Shown here piece by piece: positions 1-6,347 of a DNA stretch of 19,899 bases; position 1 is the stretch's first letter, and each line of letters starts with the position of its first letter. The notes under the pieces are model-generated. The model searched no databases. It was not told the origin of the DNA and was given only the letters and a program-made list of their open reading frames with translations. Location: assembly GCA_002491165.1 (NCBI GenBank), contig DKVK01000035.1:1-19899 (forward strand). The letters run 5' to 3'. The DNA is from Porphyromonadaceae bacterium UBA7180 (GTDB taxonomy: Bacteria > Bacteroidota > Bacteroidia > Bacteroidales > Muribaculaceae). The translations under genes were made by a program, and so were the position numbers.

Positions 1-6
1 AAAATG

Positions 7-24
7 GGTAGACACGGTAGACAC
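7..24. repeat. Tandem 9-bp direct repeat
   Basis: GGTAGACAC occurs twice back to back (7-15 and 16-24). It lies just before an AT-rich near-palindrome, GTTAAAA-T-TTTTAAC (30-44). No gene is visible on either side up to the window edge. Two copies are too few to class the element. It could belong to a promoter or operator of a gene outside the window. Confidence 0.5.
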
Positions 25-84
25 TCTTCGTTAAAATTTTTAACATCCGACATTTGGGACAATTTGTGTATCTCTGTGGGACGA

Positions 85-187
85 GGGCATTCCTGCCCGC
101 GCCTGAAGTCGCGTCAGCGCGTGAGGTGTGTGTTAGCCGCCGGCGCGGCTTTGGGCGGAGGCAGGAATGCCTCCGTTCCATAGGGAA
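85..187. other. Cluster of consecutive hairpins beyond dgt
   Basis: Stem-loops follow one another. They are 85-89/94-98; 98-106/114-121 (8 bp with one bulged C at 103); 135-140/145-150; 156-163/168-175 (8 bp closed by GGAA); and a weak 176-179/184-187. The first and fourth are also complementary to each other: 86-97 is the perfect reverse complement of 160-171, so they could form one long-range 12-bp stem. The block sits 60-160 bp past the dgt stop codon. It may serve as a 3' end or terminator for the minus-strand operon, but no U-tract follows on either strand. A small structured RNA is the alternative. Confidence 0.5.
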
Positions 188-246
188 ACCTGCGCTCCTT
201 ATTCCTAAGCTTTATGTGAGGTCTTGCGTATCTCTTGTCGGAGGGG

Positions 247-1578
247 TCAGACGGCGGGGAGGGTGTCGCCGCGGAGGCGCCGGTAGAGGTCCAGGGCGTA
301 GACGTCGGTCATGCCGGAGATGTGGTCCAGCACCCCTTGCAGCTTGGTGTAGATGTCGGGGTTGTGCACGTCGTACTGTTCCGGAACCTTGGAGAGCATG
401 AGGCGCGAGAAGTTCTTCTCCGGATGCATCACGGCGTCTATCAGGGTTTCAAGCAGATAGGAGATGATGCGGTTGCCGGCTATCTCCACGTCGACCACCG
501 ACTCGGCGCAGTAAATCTTGGCCCATGCCGTGCGCGAACATTCGGAGTAGGCCTCGGCCAGCGGAGTGCGGTCTACCAAAGAGCCGCGGAACTCGCCCGC
601 GAGTATCTCCTCCTCGTCGGCGACGAAGACTTCGGCGCAGGCTTTTACGAGGCGTCCTATGATTTTTGAGCGCAGGTAGCCTATCTGCTCGTGCGGGTCG
701 TCGAGCCGCTTCATCGACCGGCGCGAATGGTCGCGTTCCTCCTCGCCGAGGTAGCCGAGAAAGAGGCGCTTCACCTCGTCGGTGCCGAGGATTTTGAGTT
801 TGTGTGCGTCCTCGATGTCCATAATCTGATAACAGATGTCGTCGGCGGCTTCCATCAGGAAGCAGAGGGGATGGCGTGCGAAGGTGCCGTCCGGACGGCT
901 GATGATGCCGAGGTGTGAGGCGATTCGGCGGTATATCTCCTCTTCGGAGGCGAAGAACCCGAACTTGCCGTGCTCCCCGGCGTGTAGCGAGGAGAAGGGG
1001 TACTTCACCGTTGCGGCCAGCGAGGAATAGGTCATGGCATACCCGCCGTCGCGACGCCCGCAGAACTTGTGGGTGAGCAGGCGGAAAGAGTTGGCGTTCC
1101 CCTCGAAGTTGGTGAAGTCCGCCCATTGCTGTTCGCTGAGCAACGGACGCAACCTCGCGCCGCGGTTTTCGCTGAAATAGGTGGAGATGGTCTTCTCGCC
1201 CGAATGGCCGAAGGGCGGGTTGCCGAGGTCGTGGGCCAGGCAGGCGGTGGCCACGATGTCGCCCACGTGGCGCAGCAGCCGCGCCGTGTCGGTGCCTGAA
1301 TATTTCGGCAGCAGACGGGTGGCCACCTCGTTGGCCAGCGAACGCCCTACGGAGGCCACTTCGAGGCTGTGGGTCAGGCGGTTGTGCACGAAGATTGAAC
1401 CGGGCAGCGGGAACACCTGCGTTTTGTTCTGCAAGCGGCGGAAGGGGGAGGAGAAGATGAGGCGGTCATAGTCGCGCTGGAAGTCGCTGCGCAGGTTTTC
1501 GGCGCCGGTGGCGATGTGCTCCAGGCCGAGCCGGCGGTCGCTGATGAGGCGGTCCCAGTTCATTTTATTGCTGTTCAT
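247..1578 (-). CDS. dgt: dGTPase (deoxyguanosinetriphosphate triphosphohydrolase)
   Basis: This is a cytoplasmic HD-superfamily enzyme of 443 residues. The family hydrolyses dGTP to deoxyguanosine and tripolyphosphate, which affects dNTP pool balance. The HD metal site is visible: H70 in NRLTHSLEVA, H116-D117 in CLAHDLGNPPFGHSGE, and the D246/D247 region in MEAADDICY. The family's FEGNA motif is at 158-162, and the N-terminal SPFRRLQNKTQVF (44-56) is also characteristic. Length is normal for the dGTPase family. The start codon overlaps the upstream channel gene's stop by 4 bp (ATGA), so translation is probably coupled. A second in-frame Met six codons later is possible. It is the last gene of the minus-strand operon. 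True substrate breadth (dGTP only or several dNTPs) cannot be read from sequence. Confidence 0.93.
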   Translation of the reverse strand: MNSNKMNWDRLISDRRLGLEHIATGAENLRSDFQRDYDRLIFSSPFRRLQNKTQVFPLPGSIFVHNRLTHSLEVASVGRSLANEVATRLLPKYSGTDTARLLRHVGDIVATACLAHDLGNPPFGHSGEKTISTYFSENRGARLRPLLSEQQWADFTNFEGNANSFRLLTHKFCGRRDGGYAMTYSSLAATVKYPFSSLHAGEHGKFGFFASEEEIYRRIASHLGIISRPDGTFARHPLCFLMEAADDICYQIMDIEDAHKLKILGTDEVKRLFLGYLGEEERDHSRRSMKRLDDPHEQIGYLRSKIIGRLVKACAEVFVADEEEILAGEFRGSLVDRTPLAEAYSECSRTAWAKIYCAESVVDVEIAGNRIISYLLETLIDAVMHPEKNFSRLMLSKVPEQYDVHNPDIYTKLQGVLDHISGMTDVYALDLYRRLRGDTLPAV

Positions 1579-2804
1579 TGCAATGCCGGGTTAAGTGAGA
1601 CTTCGGTGCTGATGGAGCGGAGGTCGGCGCCGCTGGGCGACTGGTGTGCGCGCAGCCCGAAACGGTGGAGCGATGCCAGGATGCGGTCCATGAGGTCGGC
1701 CTGCAGCTCCTCGAACTCCTCCCAGTCCGGGCAATGGATGAAGAGGAACATCTCCACGGGGATTCCTTCGGGAGTGGCGGGTAGCTCGCGCGCCATGACT
1801 TGCAGCGGATGCTTTTTCTGCTTTTCGGCGCGGCGCGGATGTGAGAGCAAAGTGTGGCGCAGCCAGCGGCGGAAGAGCATCAGGTTGACGGGCTGTTCCC
1901 CTTGCAGCCCGGCGGGGTACCACGGTTCGGTTGCAAACTTTTCGGCCTCGCGCTGAGTGATGTGCCGCACGGAATGGATATCGATGTTTATGGAGCGTTT
2001 AAGCTGGCGCACCCCGAGGTCGAGCATCCGCTCGCGGTTTATGAACCCTTCGGAAACGAGGGAGTGGGGCGGTATCAGGGCGATGCTCTTGTCCCAGTTG
2101 CGGACCTTGACGGCGGTCAGCGAGACGTCTTCCACACGGCCGTCGGCACCGCGCGTGGGCACGGAAATCCAGTCGTGCTCCTTCAGCATGCCGTTGAGCG
2201 AGAGGCGTATGCCGGCCATCATCCCCAGAATGGAGTCCTTGAAGACAAGCATCAGGATTGCGGCCATTGCCCCGATTCCGGAGAGTACGTACATAGGCGT
2301 CTTCCCCATGAGTGAGGCTATGCAGAGTATGGCGGCTATGGCAAAGACGGCGGTGTTGAGCACGTTGCGGAGCACGAGCACCCCGGAGCGCTTGTCGTTG
2401 CCGCGGCGCAGGAAGATGCAGAGCGCCCGCACCTCGAGCGAGGCCACGTGTGCCCCCGCGAGAATCAGCGCCACGCGGGGGCCGCGTTCGGTCCATACTC
2501 GTGCCTCGGGATAATACTGCGATAACGCAGGAAGCAGCCATACACCTATCGCCGCCACTATCAGCAGGGACAGGGCGTCCACTATTTTCGGCGAGAGGAA
2601 AATATCGTCAGGCTCCGTCTCGGTCTTGTCCACGAAGTAGTTGAGCACCCGGGCGCCGGGCGACGATAGCAGCCAGTAGAGGAACCCTAAGGCCAGCAGC
2701 ATCAAGGTGGAGAGAATCAGGGTCGAAACCCACTCTACGGCAGAGGGCTCCGTGCCGTTCAGCACCAGCCACTCCGAGAGTCGGGCGAATAGGTCTTTTA
2801 TCAT
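1575..2804 (-). CDS. MscS-family mechanosensitive channel, YbdG/MscM type
   Basis: This is an inner-membrane channel of 409 residues that would open under membrane tension and release solutes during hypo-osmotic shock. Hydrophobic segments lie near residues 24-46, 75-95, 110-131 and 146-166, followed by a pore-like helix at about 172-188 (GIGAMAAILMLVFKD). The MscS beta domain follows with the YbdG-like signatures DSILGMMAGIRLSLN (190-204), ADGRVEDVSLTAVKVRNWD (220-238) and IPPHSLVSEGFINRERM (244-260), then a cytoplasmic alpha/beta domain. Five membrane segments and this motif set fit the YbdG branch better than the three-segment E. coli MscS. It lies 67 bp after the nitroreductase gene and overlaps dgt by 4 bp, so all are likely cotranscribed. 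No functional link to the redox genes upstream is evident. Confidence 0.88.
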   Translation of the reverse strand: MIKDLFARLSEWLVLNGTEPSAVEWVSTLILSTLMLLALGFLYWLLSSPGARVLNYFVDKTETEPDDIFLSPKIVDALSLLIVAAIGVWLLPALSQYYPEARVWTERGPRVALILAGAHVASLEVRALCIFLRRGNDKRSGVLVLRNVLNTAVFAIAAILCIASLMGKTPMYVLSGIGAMAAILMLVFKDSILGMMAGIRLSLNGMLKEHDWISVPTRGADGRVEDVSLTAVKVRNWDKSIALIPPHSLVSEGFINRERMLDLGVRQLKRSINIDIHSVRHITQREAEKFATEPWYPAGLQGEQPVNLMLFRRWLRHTLLSHPRRAEKQKKHPLQVMARELPATPEGIPVEMFLFIHCPDWEEFEELQADLMDRILASLHRFGLRAHQSPSGADLRSISTEVSLNPALQ

Positions 2805-2871
2805 TTGAAGTCCGGATGAGTAAAGTTGGGTAAAGTTAAGGGTCGGTACGGTAGCGGCTTCCCGCGGTGGG

Positions 2872-3543
2872 TTATTCCAGCTTGCGCATTTTGTCGGGGT
2901 TCCACTTGTCCTTGGGAGAACCCTTCTGAGCGGGATACCCTACGGCTATGACACACAGCGGGATAAGGTTCTCTTCCAGCTCGAAGTCTCCGCGTACTTT
3001 GCTGACGCGCTCCTGCTGCGGGTATATGCCGCACCAGACGGCTCCGAGCCCCATGGCATGGGCGGCGAGCAGAATGTTTTCAGAGGCGGCGGAGCAGTCC
3101 TGAATCCAGAAGTCGCGTCCCTCCCCTTCTATGAAGTCATTACTGTCGCCACACACTATGATGGCGGCGGCAGCTCCGGCCACGTGCTTGGTGCCTGGAG
3201 CGGCCTCCGAAAGCATGGAGAGCAGCTCGGGGTCGGTGACTGTCTGGAACGACCACGGGCGCTTGTCCATGGCAGTGGGTGCGGCCATGCCGGCCTTCAC
3301 CAATGTGGTGAGCTGGTCGTCGGTCAGCTTTTTGTCTGTAAACTGGCGCACACTGTGGCGCGTCATTATGTTCTGCAGCGCGGGATTGGAGTCCGAGGCC
3401 GTGTCGGTCGCTGCGGGAGCTGTTGTAGTGGCCGCATGGAAGCCGGCGCCTGTGGTGTTTTTATCCTCTTTCACGGCCACGCGCCATGCCAGGGCCAGCA
3501 CGGCGAGGCCGAGAATGATGTTGAGTATATTCGATTTCTTCAT
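2872..3543 (-). CDS. Membrane-anchored nitroreductase-family protein
   Basis: This is an FMN-dependent nitroreductase-fold protein of 223 residues. Residues 5-23 form one hydrophobic helix preceded by two Lys, and an Ala/Thr-rich linker runs to about 53. This looks like an uncleaved signal anchor with the enzyme domain outside the cytoplasm. The domain shows the phosphate-binding RHSVRQF motif (62-68), AAPTAMDKRPWSF (87-99), GLGAVWCG (165-172) and IAVGYPA (199-205). Cytoplasmic homologues normally lack such an anchor. Only 9 bp separate it from the upstream NosR-like gene, so the two are almost certainly cotranscribed. Inference: it receives electrons from that protein in the envelope. The substrate (nitroaromatic, quinone, enone or other) is unknown. 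It is a single-domain protein, so a partner subunit or homodimer is needed for the usual FMN site. Confidence 0.85.
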   Translation of the reverse strand: MKKSNILNIILGLAVLALAWRVAVKEDKNTTGAGFHAATTTAPAATDTASDSNPALQNIMTRHSVRQFTDKKLTDDQLTTLVKAGMAAPTAMDKRPWSFQTVTDPELLSMLSEAAPGTKHVAGAAAAIIVCGDSNDFIEGEGRDFWIQDCSAASENILLAAHAMGLGAVWCGIYPQQERVSKVRGDFELEENLIPLCVIAVGYPAQKGSPKDKWNPDKMRKLE

Positions 3544-3552
3544 ATCGGGTTG

Positions 3553-4671
3553 TCAGTAGTTTATTTCTGAAATGTTGATGATGGTGCCCGTGGGGCATAC
3601 GAAGCGGCAGAACGGCCGTTCCACCACGAAGGAGAGGAGCACGAAGGCCCCGGCTATGATGAGCATGAACGTCGGTACGGATGACACGAGGAAGGCGGTA
3701 AAAATCTCGTAGTCAATCCATTCGGAGAAGACTCCGGTCCATGTCAGGAGCATGAGCACGGTCCATAAACCGCGGCGCACCCACGTGAGCGCCATGACGG
3801 TGCGGTGCCCGATATGAGGCTTGTGCTTGACGGCCATTCCGGCCAGCATCTGCATAGAGCCGAAGGGGCAGGTCCAGGTGCAGTAGCGGTTGCCGGCGCC
3901 GAAGAGCGGCACTATGAAGGCCGTCACCAGCAGTATCATGGTCGGCAGCATGGCCAGGCGCACCGGATTGGAAAACACCGAAAGGAACGAGGTGTAGGAG
4001 AGGAAAGTGCCGGTCCAGAAACCGAGGACGCCCACATTGAGGACCAACTGGATGAAGCGGTACGTCCGGTTATGGATAAAGAAGGGAAGGATTGCCGAGG
4101 CAAGCGCCACGAGCAGGGCGCCCCACCAGGCGGCGCCAATGCCGGATGTCCCGGCATTGGCGGCAGCCTCGGTGTGCTGGTAGTGCTCCATGTAGTAGTT
4201 CACGGCGCGGCGCAGGTTCTCGATGATGGCCTGCGAGGAGTAAGTGGCTCCGGAGACGGCGTCGATGTCGCGTTTCGCCACCGAAGCGGCCTCTTCGTCG
4301 CTCCACACGAGCTTCAGGCCGTTCCAGGCGCGCTCGAAGAAGGAGGGCGTCTCCACATTGTCAAGCGCCTTCACATCCTCAATCACCCCGTCGCGGAAGG
4401 TCACTTCCAGGGGCACGGTGCCGGCGTAGCCCTGCACGTCGGAACCCAGCGTGGTGGTGTTGATGACCACCGCCCCGTCGGGGAGCACGCGTGCCACGGG
4501 GTCGTCGGCCGGGGCAGGTGCCTCCTGCGGTGCGTTGCCGAAGACGCGGCCGTTGACCGCGAAAGCCAGCGAAAAGAGGATGCAGAAAGCCGTCAGCAGC
4601 GACGCCACGTGCGCCCACCGCCGATTGGCGGGACGCGCCGCGCCTCCTTTTGCGTTGTTCTTTTTATCCAT
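3553..4671 (-). CDS. NosR/NapH-like membrane protein: FMN-binding domain plus 4Fe-4S motifs
   Basis: This 372-residue inner-membrane redox protein has a hydrophobic segment near 21-40, then an extracytoplasmic FMN-binding domain (about 65-165). That domain ends in DAVSGATYSS (137-146), the D-x-x-S-G-A-T-x-S motif whose last Ser/Thr is covalently flavinylated by ApbE in this family. Further membrane segments lie near 181-199, 205-225, 238-257, 300-316 and 333-350. Two CxxxCP motifs, CTWTCP (264-269) and CRFVCP (355-360), resemble the 4Fe-4S ligand sets of the NosR/NapH/YccM group. Compared with full NosR it lacks an extended C-terminal ferredoxin domain. It is the first gene of the operon and lies 9 bp before the nitroreductase. 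Inference: it moves electrons across the membrane to an envelope flavin and on to its partner. No ApbE gene is in the window. Confidence 0.87.
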   Translation of the reverse strand: MDKKNNAKGGAARPANRRWAHVASLLTAFCILFSLAFAVNGRVFGNAPQEAPAPADDPVARVLPDGAVVINTTTLGSDVQGYAGTVPLEVTFRDGVIEDVKALDNVETPSFFERAWNGLKLVWSDEEAASVAKRDIDAVSGATYSSQAIIENLRRAVNYYMEHYQHTEAAANAGTSGIGAAWWGALLVALASAILPFFIHNRTYRFIQLVLNVGVLGFWTGTFLSYTSFLSVFSNPVRLAMLPTMILLVTAFIVPLFGAGNRYCTWTCPFGSMQMLAGMAVKHKPHIGHRTVMALTWVRRGLWTVLMLLTWTGVFSEWIDYEIFTAFLVSSVPTFMLIIAGAFVLLSFVVERPFCRFVCPTGTIINISEINY

Positions 4672-4700
4672 AAATCTGTTATCCGTTTGGTTTTGCGCCG

Positions 4701-4727
4701 CAAATATAGTAAATTTTTCCGAAACAA
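4701..4727 (-). promoter_or_regulatory. Promoter of the NosR-like/nitroreductase/mscS/dgt operon
   Basis: On the minus strand TATATTTG (4708-4701) is a perfect TAnnTTTG -7 box. A TTG lies at 4727-4725, with 16 bp between them, which is shorter than the usual 19-21. The predicted start is near 4696, giving a leader of about 25 nt. Confidence 0.6.
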
Positions 4728-4774
4728 CCGCATTCCCGTACCCGGAATCCGCTGAAATTACCTTGAAGTGAGTA

Positions 4775-4809
4775 TAAAAAAGGAAGGGAACTTCGGCAGC
4801 CCCCTTCCT
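4775..4809 (-). terminator. Rho-independent terminator of the secreted-protein gene
   Basis: AGGAAGGG (4781-4788) and CCCTTCCT (4802-4809) form a perfect 8-bp stem with a 13-nt loop. On the minus strand the stem is followed directly by TTTTT. It lies 26 bp after the stop codon of the gene ending at 4835, so that transcript carries one gene. Confidence 0.85.
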
Positions 4810-4834
4810 ATGGATATTTGCGAAATATGTAACC

Positions 4835-5713
4835 TTAAAGAATTACCTTAGTGGATTTCCCGTTGCAGACCCTGATGTAGAGGCCGTGCGTGGGATTATC
4901 GATTTTTATACCCTGCATATTGTAGTAGACGGCTTCGCGGTCATTGTCGGCGTCAATGCCGTCGATGCCCGTGGGAGCGTCGGGGTCAACTTCCGTCACA
5001 AGCACGGGGTCGGTCTGGTCGGCAGAAACGGCGGCCACCCAGGTTTTCCAGTCGGAAGTCTGCATATTGGCGGCGAACATCCATCCGTCCACGCATCCGT
5101 TTGTAAGCTTGCGGCTCGAAGCGCCCACCGGGGAGTAGCCCATCGAGGTGTCGCCTTGTTCCATGGTCCAGTACGACCAATAGCCATCGTACCAGCCTCC
5201 TTCCCACCAGTCGCCGTCATTGGTGGCATGTGCGCCGTCGTAAGATGGCGCCGAAGCTGAGAATACGCCTTGCCCATCAGGCGTTTCGATGGTACCGTTA
5301 GCGAGGGTTACGGTGAAGTTGCCGTCCATTGCCGGGTCCCAGCCGAACCCGTTGATTGTGGTGCCGTAGGTGCCGCCGTCGGTCCATGCGCCGTAGAGGC
5401 GCGGATAGGCTTTCACCACGTCTTTCACAAGGTCCACGCCGTAAGCGTCACCGTCCCATTTGTAGCCTATCACGTATGCGTAACGGGCATCCGTCGGCGA
5501 AAACTGGATGACGAAGGCGCACTTGTTCTCACCTTCGCCGACCCATACTTTAATGTCGTCGAAATTAAGGTTGCCAGGCGTGATGGGATCAGGATCCTGG
5601 TACTCGAAGTCCGCGCGAGTCTGCGCATAGGGCTGCCCCTGGATTGTGCGCGGAGCCGCCATTGCCGGAAGTATCATTGCCGCTCCGGCTAAAAGAGTAA
5701 GTAATTTGTTCAT
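4835..5713 (-). CDS. Secreted Trp-rich protein under cobalamin-riboswitch control, function unknown
   Basis: The 292-residue product has a clear Sec signal peptide (hydrophobic core 4-19, likely cut after Ala20 in PAMA/AP). The body has a FDDIKVWVGEGENKCAFVIQF segment split as 51-59 and 60-71, then YVIGYKWDGDAYGVDL (80-95). A patch with five Trp at 169-182 follows (DWWEGGWYDGYWSYW), then SSRKLTNGCVDGWMF (199-213). The segment from 248 to the end, with YYNMQGIKI (263-271) and GLYIRV (277-282), resembles the C-terminal tails of Bacteroidota secreted proteins (T9SS type A-like). I recognise the WxGEG...GYxWDG style of domain from secreted bacterial proteins but cannot name a biochemical function. 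The riboswitch in its leader implies expression when cobalamin is scarce. A corrinoid-binding or corrinoid-scavenging surface role is inference only. It is a single-gene unit. Confidence 0.8.
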   Translation of the reverse strand: MNKLLTLLAGAAMILPAMAAPRTIQGQPYAQTRADFEYQDPDPITPGNLNFDDIKVWVGEGENKCAFVIQFSPTDARYAYVIGYKWDGDAYGVDLVKDVVKAYPRLYGAWTDGGTYGTTINGFGWDPAMDGNFTVTLANGTIETPDGQGVFSASAPSYDGAHATNDGDWWEGGWYDGYWSYWTMEQGDTSMGYSPVGASSRKLTNGCVDGWMFAANMQTSDWKTWVAAVSADQTDPVLVTEVDPDAPTGIDGIDADNDREAVYYNMQGIKIDNPTHGLYIRVCNGKSTKVIL

Positions 5714-5737
5714 AAATATTTTATTTAAAGGTCGTTA

Positions 5738-5767
5738 AATAAAAAATCCCATGGCCGGGGCCACAGG
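5738..5767 (-). terminator. Leader terminator of the cobalamin riboswitch
   Basis: On the minus strand CCTGTGGC (5767-5760) and GCCATGGG (5755-5748) form an 8-bp stem with two G-T pairs and a CCCG loop, then A-TTTTTT-A-TTT. It ends about 25 nt before the start codon. A terminator inside the leader, downstream of the aptamer, fits transcriptional attenuation. The stem could also affect ribosome access. Confidence 0.7.
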
Positions 5768-5860
5768 CTGAACTTGGAGCGGTGAGAAAATATGCGGTAG
5801 CGGAAACGGCGAAACTCCGAAGTAGGAAATGACCTCCCTGCATAGGGAGTGAGGTGTTTT

Positions 5861-5947
5861 GGGGTAAGCCGGTGTTCCGGGTCTGCCGCATCTCGTCCTC
5901 GCAAGATGGCTTGTGGCACGGAATTGGCAGGTCTTTCGGCTTACCCC
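5861..5947 (-). promoter_or_regulatory. Riboswitch expression platform: 11-nt complementary segments
   Basis: GGGGTAAGCCG (5947-5937, minus strand) runs into the B12 box. Its perfect complement CGGCTTACCCC lies downstream at 5871-5861. Pairing them would pull apart the 3' side of the aptamer, as expected of a ligand-dependent alternative helix. A further 6-bp hairpin, CTCCCT/AGGGAG with an ATGC loop, follows at 5849-5834. The two conformations are predicted by eye, not computed. Confidence 0.6.
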
Positions 5948-6128
5948 GGAGACGGCCCACTTCTCATGTGCCTGTGGCGGCACACAATGTGATAATGACC
6001 GTTCCATCTTGCCGGGAGCGGAGGCTCCCGGCAGTGGGGATTACGACAACGGGATTGCTCAGGACTCTCACCTGATTCCCTTTTCAACTTCCGGAGCCGC
6101 AGCGGACCCCTTCGGTCACCAAATCCGC
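5915..6128 (-). ncRNA. Cobalamin (B12) riboswitch aptamer
   Basis: Read on the minus strand, the conserved cobalamin-riboswitch landmarks appear in order. They are GGTGACC (6120-6114), AAAAGGGAA (6084-6076), GGTGAGAGTCC (6072-6062), GCAATCCCG (6058-6050) and the B12 box GCCGAAAGACCTGCC (5940-5926). The ends close as a P1 stem, 6128-6119 with 5927-5918, containing one mismatch and one G-T pair. A 9-bp peripheral hairpin with a 4-nt loop lies at 6032-6011. The promoter ends at 6131, so the aptamer begins almost at the transcript start. It regulates the single secreted-protein gene that starts at 5713. Confidence 0.9.
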
Positions 6129-6130
6129 CG

Positions 6131-6160
6131 CAAAGTTAGTAATTCTTTCTGATTCCGCAA
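6131..6160 (-). promoter_or_regulatory. Promoter of the riboswitch transcript
   Basis: On the minus strand TTG (6160-6158), 19 bp, then TAACTTTG (6138-6131): a canonical Bacteroidota promoter. The start is predicted near 6126, giving a leader of about 410 nt. Nothing else is recognisable between 6161 and 6268. Confidence 0.82.
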
Positions 6161-6268
6161 AACATTCTCTGCTAAATATCTGTGTTGCTGATTCGTGAAT
6201 TGCAAATATGAAAGGTAAGACCCTTGGCTGTCAGGATTGTAAGCGCGTGGTGTGTCATGTAAGGATGC

Positions 6269-6306
6269 AAAAAAGAAGCGGGAAGGCAGAGCTTCTCGCT
6301 TCTTTA
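6269..6306 (-). terminator. Rho-independent terminator of pnp
   Basis: AAAGAAGCG (6272-6280) pairs with CGCTTCTTT (6297-6305), and an inner GAAG/CTTC continues the stem past one mismatch. On the minus strand a T-run (complement of the A-run at 6269-6274) follows. It lies about 40 bp past the pnp stop. Confidence 0.85.
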
Positions 6307-6347
6307 TGCGTGGCGGGTCTGACGCCGGGCGTCAGTGGCCGTCGGGG

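Noticed and set aside
2805..2871. Separate promoter for mscS and dgt
   Set aside because: The minus strand has TAACTTTA, close to the -7 box, but the final G is missing and no TTTG lies at a suitable distance.
3805..4755. Plus-strand open frame (316 codons) opposite the NosR-like gene
   Set aside because: It runs through the operon promoter and opposite a well-supported coding gene; no domain is recognisable.
5721..6007. Small minus-strand frames (64-90 codons) in the secreted-protein leader
   Set aside because: They overlap riboswitch landmarks and the leader terminator; a leader peptide is unnecessary to explain the region.
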